DNA of 41,411 nucleotides from Acidobacteriota bacterium (GCA_016191015.1 JACPPM010000204.1:1-41411); one strand, 5' to 3'. Positions 17,051 through 26,601 are shown, counted from the stretch's first letter. The notes: generated by a model from the sequence alone, not told the origin. Made by a program: numbers and translations.

Positions 17051-17713
17051 TCAGACAAGATGATGCCGGAACGCGTATGCGATCGCCTCCGACTTGCTGT
17101 GGACGCCGAGTTTTTCCAGAATGTGCTGGACGTGGTTGCGAACCGTGACAGGTGAGATGAACAGCCGCCTCGCGATCTCGCCGGTCGAGTGGCCCGCGGC
17201 CAGCATCCCGAGTGTCTCGATCTCACGCTGCGTGAGCGGCTCGACACCTGAGGACCGCGGCACGGGGGCCGTCCCCGCCGTCGCCTCCGCGCGCCCGCTC
17301 GGCTCGGGCTCAACAGGGTCTCCTGAAAACGCCGGACGAAATGTGTGGAGCAGAACGGCTGAGTTTCCGGCACCCGGCAGCTTGAGCGTCAGGACGGTGA
17401 CTCTCACCTCCACCTCACGCCCATCATGGTGACGAACCGTCATCTGAAATGGATGGACAGATTCCCCCGACTCGCCCATCCGCGCAACAGCACAGGAGGG
17501 TCCGCAGTACCGGTTCTGAAAGAGATCCATGCCTCCGAGGACCGTCCAACACGGCCGACCTACCACGGCGGACGCATGCCATCCCAGAAGCCTCTCGCTC
17601 GCTCTGTTCCAAAACACGATCTGACCGCCCAGATCGATGCCGCACACCGCATCGGGCGAATCGGTCAGAGAGAGTAGCAACGCGTGGGGACTGCCCGCTG
17701 CCCCATCATTCAT
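17051..17713 (-). CDS. PAS-domain LuxR-type transcriptional regulator with a Cys cluster
   Basis: 220 residues from the ATG at 17713 (an ATG at 17755 is possible; neither has a strong ribosome-binding site). The PAS domain covers about 12-125 (PDAVCGIDLGGQIVFWNRAS, LLGWHASAVVGRPC) and includes a three-cysteine segment, GRPCWTVLG...NRYCGPSC, a pattern seen in other PAS-LuxR regulators and suggestive of a redox, metal or cofactor sensor. After a Pro/Ala linker comes a LuxR helix-turn-helix (LTQREIETLGMLAAGHSTGE, ISPVTVRNHVQHILEKLGV). There is no receiver domain. It lies 194 bases upstream of the cytochrome-porin gene on the same strand, so it is a candidate regulator of the respiratory genes, perhaps responding to redox state. 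Confidence 0.85.
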   Translation of the reverse strand: MNDGAAGSPHALLLSLTDSPDAVCGIDLGGQIVFWNRASERLLGWHASAVVGRPCWTVLGGMDLFQNRYCGPSCAVARMGESGESVHPFQMTVRHHDGREVEVRVTVLTLKLPGAGNSAVLLHTFRPAFSGDPVEPEPSGRAEATAGTAPVPRSSGVEPLTQREIETLGMLAAGHSTGEIARRLFISPVTVRNHVQHILEKLGVHSKSEAIAYAFRHHLV

Positions 17714-17876
17714 GCTGCAATGATAGCCGAGATGCACAGGGCGAGTCACCTTCATGCAGAAGACTGGTTCAATGGCCGGAGCAGATTGCCCGCGTTCGGC
17801 ATCTTCGGGAATGACCACTTGCGATCATCGTCTGGGGACGAGTCTGCAGACAGACCGGATGCCGGACCGGCCAGTA

Positions 17877-19553
17877 CTACCGGGGATCTTCGCCGATGGC
17901 CGCGCCTCGTTCCAATGCCTCGGCCAGACTGCGGGCACGGGCCACGATCGCCTCTGGGTATCCCACGTGCTCCAGGAGTGCGATGGCATTGTGGCTGGTA
18001 CATGCGCCAGGCCGGATCGTGTAGTCGAAGGACAACCCGTTCGAATCGAGTGTCTCGGTGAAGTGGAAGGGAGAGTAATCCGGGCAGAGAAGTCGGACCA
18101 GGTCCGCATCATGAGTGGCTGCAAAGACGAAATGCGGCTGCTTCGCCATGAAACGCAACACCTCGGCCGCCCCTGCGATACGCTCTTCCGGGTTGGTGCC
18201 CCTGAACAGCTCGTCGGCAACGAGGAGATAGCGATCCCCTGACGTCGAGGCGCGTACTAGTCGCAGGATCGACTCGACCTCGGCCAGATAGTAGCTCTTT
18301 CCCTCGATAAGATTGTCAGATCGGCCGATTGAGGTCAGCGGGCGAACATGAGGCAATGTGTACCGGTCAGCTAACGCGAAGCATCAGCTCTGCGCGAACA
18401 CCGCATTGACCGCAATCGCCTTCAGAAACGTAGTCTTACCCGACATGTTGGATCCCGTCACAAGGACGCCGCAGCCGTCTACAGAGAAATCGTAGGGAGA
18501 CGGCGAGGCGAGTAGCGGGTGGCGGAGGGCCGCGAACCCCCAGGAGGCTCGCGGAGCTGTGAATTCCGGGTGGCAGTGATGAGCGTGCTCTGTCAGGTAG
18601 GAGGCGACGGAGTGGGCGGCATCGATCATGCCCACTTCTTCGAAGAGGGAGCGCAGGCCGGCAACATCCCGCTGCACTGCTGCACGCGATGCTGAATACG
18701 CCAGCACATCGATCAGGAAGTAGATCTTGAGATACTGGATGATCCCCAGACCATCGTCCAGAGATAGGAGGGCCAGGGAGCGGGCGAGCTTCGCGGAGCG
18801 ATCAGCGGATCGGCGAATAGCGGGGCAGAGCGCGGCAAGGTCGGCACTGTCCAACGCGGCGATTCGGCGCGCCGCACCAATGAGAGCCCCCAACTGGCTT
18901 AGCGGCACCTCGTCGATGCCTCGCCGGTGCGCGAAGTGGACGATGCCGTTGACCACCAGCACAGGGAAGACGGCTGCCCAGGAGAACGTACCTGCCCACG
19001 CAAGAGCCAAGACAACGGCTGCGACCAGGGCCAAGACAGGCGCGACGTCCCCGATCGCGGTCATCCGCGGGGGCTCTCTCCACAACAGCTCGGCGACGCG
19101 TGACGCGCTCCGGCCGCGCACATGTGTGAGGCAGAGCTGCAGGGGTTCGCGCAAGGTATGGTTGCGTGAGAGGAGCTCTACGAGCCGGTGCCGCCGAGTG
19201 AGCTCGTGTTCGTCGAGCCGCAGCGAGCGCAATGTCCTGTACAGTACCTGGGAGCCGACAGGTGACACGCAGCGATCGAGCCGCGCGAAGACATGATCGA
19301 ACTCGAGATCTTCCCATGTGCGATCATCGATGATGTGACGATCGCGCGCGGGCCTTTCGGGATCAATGTCGTGGAGGGCACGGGCGACCGCGATCCCACA
19401 TCGGTCGCCCGGGAGGTGGCCCCAGGTGCTGCGCAACTCCCGCAGCAGCCTCCTCCTCCAGAACCAGGAGTGAGCCCATGCCACTCCCCCTCCGACAAGC
19501 AGAACCATGAGAGGTGCCGCGAGCCGCCAGGTCTGCCACGTCAGCACAGGCAC
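17877..19553 (-). pseudogene. membrane-anchored MutS-like ATPase interrupted by one in-frame TGA
   Basis: Read through, this is a 558-codon frame. The N-terminal part has a membrane helix (LMVLLVGGGVAWAHSWFW), a helical MutS core/lever region with a further hydrophobic stretch (VLALVAAVVLALAWAG), then Walker A TGSNMSGKTTFLKA. Eight codons after that block comes TGA (18384-18386). The same frame continues as CFALADRYTLPHVRPL and then TSIGRSDNLIEGKSYYLAEV, the Walker B region VADELFRGTNP, and AATHDADL, all expected of a MutS ATPase. So only one codon is wrong. As read, the product is a 389-residue fragment lacking Walker B. A recent nonsense mutation or a sequencing error are the likely causes. 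The start is GTG at 19553 or 19547; the latter is better spaced from GAGGAG. Intact members are uncharacterised membrane MutS relatives, not mismatch-repair MutS. Confidence 0.88.
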
Positions 19554-19699
19554 TCCTCAGAAGTTGCGCCGCGCTCGACTTCGTGCTCCGAGCAAGCGGT
19601 TTGCCAGCCCGCAGACCTGCTGACCATTTGGCGCCAGCATCGATCCTCGCCGCCCCACGCATCCATTTCCGAGTCGGACATCCAAGCAATTCCAGCCTA

Positions 19700-19885
19700 G
19701 ACGGCCACGAAAAGCAAGTTGCCGCGCGCGAGAGCGTCGAGCGTGGAGCGTAAGAGCGTTCCGTGCCATCCCGACCGTCCTGGAGAACCGATCCGTCCCT
19801 GCGATTCTCCCTTCCTGCTTCCCTGAGAGCAGTCCGGAAGGTCTCGCCCCCTCGGGAGTTTTGTCATTCCGTAACAACGCTCAGT
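19700..19885 (+). repeat. dispersed repeat family R1, copy 2
   Basis: Same block order as copy 1: a degenerate first hairpin (ACGGCCACGAAAAGCAAGTT), GAGCGTAAGAGCGTTCCGTGCC split by single changes, CTGCTTCCCTGAGAGCAGTC, then TTTTGTCATTCCGTAACAAC and GCTCAGTTT. Its right end runs into the last codons of hypF (stop at 19881-19883). The rest of the 327-base spacer (19554-19880) contains no gene I can support. Confidence 0.75.
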
Positions 19886-22157
19886 TTGTGCCGCGGAGCA
19901 GACCCATGATCTGGCCGAGGGCGATGCCGCCATCGTTGGGGGGGATGCGCCGGTGCCAGTAGGGGTTGAATCTTTCGCCGGTGAGGCGGTCCACGGCGCG
20001 CTCGCAGAGATATTTGTTTTGGAAACACCCGCCGGTCAGGACGACGCGCTCCAAGCCTGCCATCCGCGTGACTGAGACGATGGTTTCGACGAGGGTGTTG
20101 TGGAATTTCGCGGAGATCGCGCCGTGTGTGGCGCCCCGGCGGAGGTCCTCGATCAGGCTCAGGATCATCGGCGCCCAGTCGATGATCGCAGGCGTTCCCG
20201 TGCCGATCGAGAACGGGTAGTGGTCCATCACGGTGCGGCCGTCGAGAGCGAATTCGAGCTCCATCGCGGCCTGTCCTTCATACCTGGACACGTGGCGAAG
20301 ATCGCACAGCGATGCGACGGCATCGAAAAGCCGCCCGGCGCTCGAGGTCAGCGGCGCGTTGAGCCCTGCCTGCAACATCGCCCGCATTGTCTCGCGATCT
20401 TCCTTCGGGAATGCATTCACCGGCGCCAGGTCCATTCGGTCGAGCGCATCCGATCCGAGCGCTTCGAAAAGCAGCCCCAATGCAGATCTCCGCGGCTCTC
20501 GCACGGCCTTTTCGCCGCCCGGGAGGCGGAAGCTCCGCAGGTGTGCGATCCGCTCGAACGAGTGCTGCGACACCCGCAGAAACTCGCCTCCCCAGACCGT
20601 CCCATCGAGTCCGTAGCCGGTTCCGTCCCAGGCCACCCCGAGCGCGGGGGCGGCGAGGTCGTTTTCGGCCATGCAGGAGAGGACATGCGCATAGTGGTGC
20701 TGAACGGGCGTCACAGCCAACCCCGATCGGAAGGCGTACCTTGTCGAAAGGTAGTCAGGATGAAGGTCGCATGCGACCCGCCGGGGTTCCACGTCGTACA
20801 TCCGCGTCAGACTGCCGATGACATCCTCAAAGGCGGCGTACGCCTCGGCGGTTTCGAGGTCGCCGATATGCTGGCTAGTAAAGACCTGGTTGCCGGTCGC
20901 AATCGCAACCGTGTTTTTCAGATGCGCGCCCACGGCAAGGACCGGCTCAGTCCCGCCCGGGATCTGCTGAGGCATCGGCGCATATCCCCGCGCCCTCCGC
21001 AGAACGAGCTCCCTTCCGGCCATGATTCGAACGATCGAGTCGTCGACGTGGCGGGCGATGGCGCGGTTGTGAACGAGGAACAGATCGGCGATGCCGGCGA
21101 GGCGATGGCGCGCATCGTTCTCGTCGGTGCAGATTGGCTCATCCGACAGATTGCCGCTTGTCGCGACCGCAGGAAAACCAAGCTCGGCCATGAGCAGATG
21201 ATGCAGAGGCGCATAAGGCAGCAGGACGCCGAGATACGGATTGCCCGGCGCCACGGAGGGAGCGATCACCTGAGCGAGCTCTAGGCGCCGCAGGAGAACG
21301 ATTGGCGCTTCGGGCGAGCAGAGCAGCCGCTCTTCCACGGGCGAGACCTCGCAGACATCGCGGACCGACGCCACCGAAGGGAACATCGTCGCAAACGGCT
21401 TCTCTTCGCGATGTTTCCCGGCCCTCAGCCGCCGCACTGCATCGTGGTTGCGGGCGTCGGCGATGAGGTGGAATCCGCCGATGCCTTTGACCGCGACGGT
21501 CGTGCCGCCGGCGATCGCACGCGCCGCAGCGATCAGCGCCTCATCGGCGATCGCTACCACACCGCCGTCGGCCCGCCGCAGCTCGAGCCTCGGGCCGCAC
21601 TCGGGACAGGCGTTCGGCTGTGCGTGGAAGCGCCGATCGCGCGGGTCTTCGTACTCGCATCGGCATTGCTGGCACATCGCGAACGCGCGCATGGTGGTGT
21701 TGGGACGGTCGTAAGGCAGCGCATCGATGATGCTGTATCGCGGCCCGCAATTAGTGCAGTTCGTGAACGGATACCGATATCGCCGGTTGGCCGGGTCGAA
21801 GACCTCGGACAGGCAATCCGGACACGTGGCGATGTCCGGCAGCACGATGGCGGTCTTGGCGCCTGCCGCATCGCTGTGCCGGATCTCGAATCCGCTGCAA
21901 CCCGTCGGATCGAGGTAGGAAGTCTCGACCCCCTGAATCGAGGACCGCGGCGGCCTATCGGCTTCGAGCCGCTGCAGAAACGTCCCCAGGACCGCGGCCG
22001 TGCCCTCAACCTCGATCGTGACGCCCTGCGGCGTATTGATCACCCAGCCGGCAAGCCCCATTTCCGTGGCAAGCCGGTAGACGGCCGGCCGGAAGCCAAC
22101 TCCCTGCACGGCGCCCCGCACGTGCAATCGCAAGCGGCGCGCGCTGGGAACTTCCAA
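19881..22157 (-). CDS. hypF: HypF carbamoyltransferase (orphan)
   Basis: 758 residues, full family length. Acylphosphatase domain at the N-terminus (GAVQGVGFRPAVYRLATEMG). Two Cys4-type zinc fingers follow (CPDC...CTNC; CQQC...CPEC). The YrdC-like carbamoyl-adenylate domain has VAVKGIGGFHLIADA and KHREEKPFATMF. The Kae1-like C-terminal domain has VQHHYAHVLSCMAEN, GVAWDGTGYGLDG and VVLTGGCFQNKYL. The known role is making the CN ligand precursor of [NiFe] hydrogenase from carbamoyl phosphate and ATP, passed to HypE. No hypA-E or hydrogenase genes are in the window. The start is TTG at 22157, six bases after the stop of the ATPase-PglZ gene and in the same frame, with TGAGG before it; the genes are probably co-transcribed and coupled. 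Confidence 0.95.
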   Translation of the reverse strand: MEVPSARRLRLHVRGAVQGVGFRPAVYRLATEMGLAGWVINTPQGVTIEVEGTAAVLGTFLQRLEADRPPRSSIQGVETSYLDPTGCSGFEIRHSDAAGAKTAIVLPDIATCPDCLSEVFDPANRRYRYPFTNCTNCGPRYSIIDALPYDRPNTTMRAFAMCQQCRCEYEDPRDRRFHAQPNACPECGPRLELRRADGGVVAIADEALIAAARAIAGGTTVAVKGIGGFHLIADARNHDAVRRLRAGKHREEKPFATMFPSVASVRDVCEVSPVEERLLCSPEAPIVLLRRLELAQVIAPSVAPGNPYLGVLLPYAPLHHLLMAELGFPAVATSGNLSDEPICTDENDARHRLAGIADLFLVHNRAIARHVDDSIVRIMAGRELVLRRARGYAPMPQQIPGGTEPVLAVGAHLKNTVAIATGNQVFTSQHIGDLETAEAYAAFEDVIGSLTRMYDVEPRRVACDLHPDYLSTRYAFRSGLAVTPVQHHYAHVLSCMAENDLAAPALGVAWDGTGYGLDGTVWGGEFLRVSQHSFERIAHLRSFRLPGGEKAVREPRRSALGLLFEALGSDALDRMDLAPVNAFPKEDRETMRAMLQAGLNAPLTSSAGRLFDAVASLCDLRHVSRYEGQAAMELEFALDGRTVMDHYPFSIGTGTPAIIDWAPMILSLIEDLRRGATHGAISAKFHNTLVETIVSVTRMAGLERVVLTGGCFQNKYLCERAVDRLTGERFNPYWHRRIPPNDGGIALGQIMGLLRGTN

Positions 22158-22163
22158 GGAACC

Positions 22164-25100
22164 TCAGGTCAGGGGAACCAGCGATATGACCGGCACGAGT
22201 CGCTCGATCATCGATGCCCCGCCGTGGGTATAGGACCTTCCGTCGCGGGCGATCCTGAAGCCATGATCGGCGAACAGCGTGATCGGCGCGGATGGGTCGA
22301 GGCTGCGCGTGAGCGACCTGCATGCGATGCGCAGCTCAGCCGCCGCGACCCGACGCAAATCTTCGAAGCGCAAGAACCGCTCGTGCAGCAGCCGGTCCAC
22401 GACGTCGATCTTGGTGAGTGGATGATTGTGCCCTGCGCCGACCAGGTCGCGGAAGAAGGCTGCGGTCGTGGTCTCGGTCGAGACGATGGCCGTCGATTCA
22501 GCCTCGACTCGCCAGGACGGCAGAAGCGCCGGCAACTCGGCATGCAGTGCCGAAAGAAGCGGCAATCCGAGGCAGTCCAGAATGAGCCACTGCGTCTGCT
22601 GTCGATCGTTGAGGAGAGCGGGGAGCGAATCCGGTGCCTCGGCCAGGACGCTGTTGGCGAGATTATCGAGACAGTCCAGCCAACGGGGCTCGGCGATTCG
22701 CATCATGCGGTGGTGCTGTCCGTAGAGCGTCTCGGCGAGGGTGGCGAGCTCGGCGGCGGTGCCGGGACGGGTCGGAGACGCCACTTCGATGGCAGCCTGC
22801 ACAAGACCAGGGACGCGGCGGCCTGCCGGCAGGCCGAGGGTGCCGTCGATGAGCCACTGCACTATGCTTTCCTCGGCGGCTTCGCCCAGGGCCAGCGATT
22901 CGAGACGCTCGAGCGTCTCCGCGCTGACCCACTCGGGACGTATGGATTTCCGGAGCTCTCCTATCTCCAGCGCATTCAAACCACCGGGAAGCGGCACACC
23001 GTGGCGCAATGACTGCTCGACGCACCAGAGCACGATGCCGCTGTCGCGCTCGCGCGGCTGCACGCGGAGCCTCGAAGGTTCATACCTCGCCAGCAACCGG
23101 TCGATCTCGGCGACCAGATCCTGCCTGCTCCAACTGCGCCCGCGCAGCTCCTCGAAGAGGGTGTCGATGTCGATCTGAGCAGTGAGCTGCAATCCCGACA
23201 TGTGCTGATCGAAAAGCGCCAGGTTCTCGATATCCGGGACGGCGGCGGATCCGTCGAGGTAGGCGAGCGTGCCGGTGGTCAGCTCGAACCCCTGCGCCTG
23301 CCATTCTCTCATGCGGCTCTTGATCGACTCATCCTGGAACAGCATCCGCAACGAGGTCTCGATCTTCTCTCGCCCCGTCTGCAGGCGCTGCAGTTCTTCC
23401 TCGAGCGGCGCAGATTCGCCGTCGAATCCGCAGGTGCAGACGGGCTGGAAGTCGAGGTTGACCAAACCATGGCAGACCATCCGCGCCGCGCGCTCGCGTC
23501 GGTCATTCCAATCCCGGAGCTCAGCCTCGAGTCCCGCATGTTTGCTGGCGGCGACGCGAGGTGGCGTCCAGCTCATGATTTCGCGCGGCCGGTCCCAGAA
23601 GGCGCCGTGCGCGGCGGTGTAATCGGCCTTGTACGCATCGTAGGCGCCCTTCGCATCGAGCAGCCATCGCTCGGCGGAATCGAGATCATCGATCAGCGGC
23701 GGCGAGCCGATCTGCCCGGCGCGTGCGACGCGCTCAGCGCGCTCGGTGCGTGCCCAGGCGGGGTGGGTGAAGAGGTGTTTGCAGCGCGTGAGCTCTGCGA
23801 GGAGGCGATCGATGCGATCGGGCAGTGGGCTCAACTCGGCGTGCAACGACAGGAAGCGTGCAGGCGAACCGATCTCGTAGAGAAAATGCTCAAACCCCTG
23901 CAGCTCATGTTCCCCCTTCTCGATCGCAGCCAGCTGCGCGAGCATCTTGTGGAGCTTCCCCGAGAGCTCCTCGCTGACACCATACTGCTGTAGCTTGAGC
24001 AGCGCGGACTGGAATCGGACCGACTGGGCGCGCGCGACTTCCCGGAGCTGCTGCACGGCGAACCTTTGCGCCGCCACGGTCCACTGCTTCGGAACGCGAA
24101 CGCCCAGTGCGTCGCATAGGTGTTGGAGGTCCCGGAGCTGATCGGCGGTCAGAGCCCGCCCGGGCACGATCTTCCCGTACTGGATCGGCGTCGGGAGCGT
24201 TTCGAATAGCTCCCGGTACGATTTCTTCTCCTTCACGATATCCAGCTCTCCGTAGAGGAGGAGGAAGATGAGCAGCAGGTGGATCTGATCGGGAACCAGT
24301 CCGTAGACGGGACTGGCCAGGTGGGTGTAGACCACGGCCGGAGCCGGATGATGCTCGACCAGCGGCATCAGAAGACTGACGAGCTCGTTGCGATCGAGCC
24401 GTGCGGGCAGGGAGTAGTCCTGCCCCTTGCGCTGGAGCAGTCCCATGGGTACCAGGTACGCCTCGCGGATCAATTTCACGTATTCGTCGGCATCGGGCAC
24501 GCCGATATCGTGCTCGGCGGCGAAGCGCATGAAGCGACGGTAGGCCTCCTTGGGCAGCGGCCCATGGCTCGGGGCGAACCGCTCGAACGAGGGATATGTC
24601 CGCCGCAGGATCCACTGCGCGTGGTGCTCGAGCCACAGTTGTAGGGAACTGGAGGTGTCGATCCGCAGCGGGCTCTCCGCCTTGCCGGTCGGCGCTGTGA
24701 TCGTGGCTTCCAGATAGGCGCTCCGGACCTGAGCGCGAAACAGCGCGACCCTTTCCGCGATCCGCCGGTCCAGGCGTTGGAGCAGATCCGGATTCATCGG
24801 GCGTTCGCGGAGGCGCAGCAGAGCGGCGAGCTCGAGCGTCTCCTCGCCCAACGTGAGCCGTGCCGGCTGGAGCATGTAGACACCCGGCGCCGGTTCGCTC
24901 TCTCCCCATGGCAACCGGATGCAGAGCGCACAATCTTCCTTCGGCGGCGGAACACCGTCGCCCAGATAGACCCAGTACGTGCGTTCATGAAAATGCCAGC
25001 GCAGGGAGCGCATCTGCCACTCGTTCCGTGGCAGTTGGAAGGGATTGAAGACGTCAGCCGCGGTGGTTGGAGCGAGCAGTTCGAAGACGGCATCGCCCCT

Positions 25101-26444
25101 GCCCTGGAGCTCGGCCAGCTCCCGCGCGAGCATCTTCTCCAACGCTCCGCCACCATCGCCTTCGAGGTGCAGGGAGTAGCGTCCGTTTTTTTCCTGCACG
25201 AAGTCGGATTCCGCGTGCATGTTTTTCATCGTCCGGTCAATTATCCGAATGTTTTTTGCCGGATCGACCCTTGCGGTAGTGAAAAGAAGCCAGTGCGCCG
25301 CCTCGGTCGGCGACACCCCCTTGCGTACCGGCGAGAGGTAGGTCACGATCAACAGCTTCAGGACACGCCAGGCAAGCTCACGCGCCGGCTCCGTTTCGAA
25401 CATCGCATCCATGTTCTTGCGGTAATGCGGCAGGACGCGTTGCGCAAGCGGTAGGAACTCGGGCTGGATCTCGAACAGATCCATGAAGTGGTCGACGATC
25501 CGGTCGGGGCTCAGGAACGAGCCCCACGGGCCGTCGAGAAAGGGCTGGATCCCTCGAGTCGCTTGCCCCGCCAATTGCGTCGTGATGAAATCGACCACCC
25601 CGCGCGCCTGCGAGAAGCGGTCGCGCACCTCTTCGAGCAGATCCAGAGTAACCGGGTGAACCGGATAGATCGAAGCCATTGCCGGAAGGTCGAGATTGCT
25701 GTCGGGGTATGCCTTCTTCAACCGGCTGCACAATTGCTCCACGGCCTCGGCGTATCCCGGCTGCTTGATCAGAATGGCCTTCGAGACCAGGTCGCGCACG
25801 TGTGCCGGCGAGAGCAGGAACCGCAGCGGGTACCGATCCTTGATCTTGCGGTACAACGCGTGCTCCAGATCTCCGGCATGCTCAATCTGCTCCTGCATCG
25901 CTGCAATCACCCAGAACCGGTGCCCCTGGGCCCATTCACCTATGTACTGCAGAAACCGAACGTCTTCGTTGAAAAGCTGTGGCGTTGGTTTCGAGCGAAG
26001 GAATTCGGAAACCTCATCAAGAAGGAGAATCACGCGCGGACCGGAAGTCAGCGCCGACCAGGAGAGACGCCGATCTTCCTGCCCCGGCCTCAGACCCAGG
26101 GCGCCGCAGACGATGTCCTCGAGCCTGGCATCGGCCGCGTAGTTCAGCAGGGAGACCGCGACGACCTTCAAGGATCCGTCACCGATCAGCCCGACGCGCG
26201 CCTGTTTGGCAACGTAGGCGAGGAAGTGCGACTTGCCGGCACCATAGCTCCCGATCAGGAAGATCCCGCAGCCGGAGGGTTTTGCTATGGCGGCGCGCAG
26301 GGAGCTGAGATACTTATCTACGTCAGTAGTGATGCAGTAGCTCTCAGTGATCCACTCGGATTCACCACCGTCCAGATGGTCCAGGCGCACAACTGTCGGA
26401 TGCGCTCTCACATCGACGAGGTCGCGGATTCGTCTGGGCTCCAT
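22164..26444 (-). CDS. DUF6079/PglY-type ATPase fused to a C-terminal PglZ-like domain
   Basis: 1426 residues from the ATG at 26444 (AGAGGA about 8 bases before; the longer frame to 26501 has no such site). N-terminus RIRDLVDVRAHPTVVRLDHL, Walker A GSYGAGKSH (65-73) and Walker B RVILLLDEVSEFL (about 137-149) resemble the large DUF6079 ATPases that include PglY of type 2 BREX and are related in role to BrxC. A long helical middle follows, with a CTCGFDGE motif before a coiled coil (PLEEELQRLQTGREKIETSL). The last ~150 residues look like the PglZ/alkaline-phosphatase fold: LILDCLGLPLL (first metal Asp, about 1290), VSTETTTAAFF (Ser/Thr nucleophile candidates 1322-1327), FADHGF (1393-1395) and THGGASMIERLVP (His 1407). 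No BREX methyltransferase, BrxL or PglW is present. Phage defence is an inference from family membership. Confidence 0.8.
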   Translation of the reverse strand: MEPRRIRDLVDVRAHPTVVRLDHLDGGESEWITESYCITTDVDKYLSSLRAAIAKPSGCGIFLIGSYGAGKSHFLAYVAKQARVGLIGDGSLKVVAVSLLNYAADARLEDIVCGALGLRPGQEDRRLSWSALTSGPRVILLLDEVSEFLRSKPTPQLFNEDVRFLQYIGEWAQGHRFWVIAAMQEQIEHAGDLEHALYRKIKDRYPLRFLLSPAHVRDLVSKAILIKQPGYAEAVEQLCSRLKKAYPDSNLDLPAMASIYPVHPVTLDLLEEVRDRFSQARGVVDFITTQLAGQATRGIQPFLDGPWGSFLSPDRIVDHFMDLFEIQPEFLPLAQRVLPHYRKNMDAMFETEPARELAWRVLKLLIVTYLSPVRKGVSPTEAAHWLLFTTARVDPAKNIRIIDRTMKNMHAESDFVQEKNGRYSLHLEGDGGGALEKMLARELAELQGRGDAVFELLAPTTAADVFNPFQLPRNEWQMRSLRWHFHERTYWVYLGDGVPPPKEDCALCIRLPWGESEPAPGVYMLQPARLTLGEETLELAALLRLRERPMNPDLLQRLDRRIAERVALFRAQVRSAYLEATITAPTGKAESPLRIDTSSSLQLWLEHHAQWILRRTYPSFERFAPSHGPLPKEAYRRFMRFAAEHDIGVPDADEYVKLIREAYLVPMGLLQRKGQDYSLPARLDRNELVSLLMPLVEHHPAPAVVYTHLASPVYGLVPDQIHLLLIFLLLYGELDIVKEKKSYRELFETLPTPIQYGKIVPGRALTADQLRDLQHLCDALGVRVPKQWTVAAQRFAVQQLREVARAQSVRFQSALLKLQQYGVSEELSGKLHKMLAQLAAIEKGEHELQGFEHFLYEIGSPARFLSLHAELSPLPDRIDRLLAELTRCKHLFTHPAWARTERAERVARAGQIGSPPLIDDLDSAERWLLDAKGAYDAYKADYTAAHGAFWDRPREIMSWTPPRVAASKHAGLEAELRDWNDRRERAARMVCHGLVNLDFQPVCTCGFDGESAPLEEELQRLQTGREKIETSLRMLFQDESIKSRMREWQAQGFELTTGTLAYLDGSAAVPDIENLALFDQHMSGLQLTAQIDIDTLFEELRGRSWSRQDLVAEIDRLLARYEPSRLRVQPRERDSGIVLWCVEQSLRHGVPLPGGLNALEIGELRKSIRPEWVSAETLERLESLALGEAAEESIVQWLIDGTLGLPAGRRVPGLVQAAIEVASPTRPGTAAELATLAETLYGQHHRMMRIAEPRWLDCLDNLANSVLAEAPDSLPALLNDRQQTQWLILDCLGLPLLSALHAELPALLPSWRVEAESTAIVSTETTTAAFFRDLVGAGHNHPLTKIDVVDRLLHERFLRFEDLRRVAAAELRIACRSLTRSLDPSAPITLFADHGFRIARDGRSYTHGGASMIERLVPVISLVPLT

Positions 26445-26571
26445 CTGTGTATCCTCTGCCGGACTGGCGGCGCGGTTTCTGTCTCGAGACCGCGTCAGCA
26501 CTTGCGAGTCGTTATTCTCTCCCAGAAGAGCGGGAAAGTCGATCGAGCGAGGCTGCCTGCCAGGCCCATGC

Positions 26572-26577
26572 TAGAAT
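26572..26577 (+). promoter_or_regulatory. weak -10 candidate for the TPR gene
   Basis: TAGAAT, five of six matches to the -10 consensus, lies 25 bases before the ATG at 26602. No good -35 is present at 16-18 bases. The 157-base divergent spacer (26445-26601) must hold promoters for both this gene and the ATPase-PglZ gene; no convincing site was found for the latter. Confidence 0.2.
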
Positions 26578-26601
26578 GGCGCGGGCGCAAGAGGAGCTGG
26601 G

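Noticed and set aside
18384-18386. The in-frame TGA as a selenocysteine codon
   Set aside because: It is not at a position expected to be a catalytic Cys. I saw no clear selenocysteine-insertion hairpin just downstream, and TGA is used as the normal stop by many genes here.
19881-22157. hypF as evidence for a hydrogenase locus
   Set aside because: None of hypA-E nor any hydrogenase subunit is in the window.
21411-23012. A 533-codon plus-strand frame across hypF and the ATPase-PglZ gene
   Set aside because: It spans the junction of two well-supported opposite-strand genes, and its composition is that of an antisense shadow.
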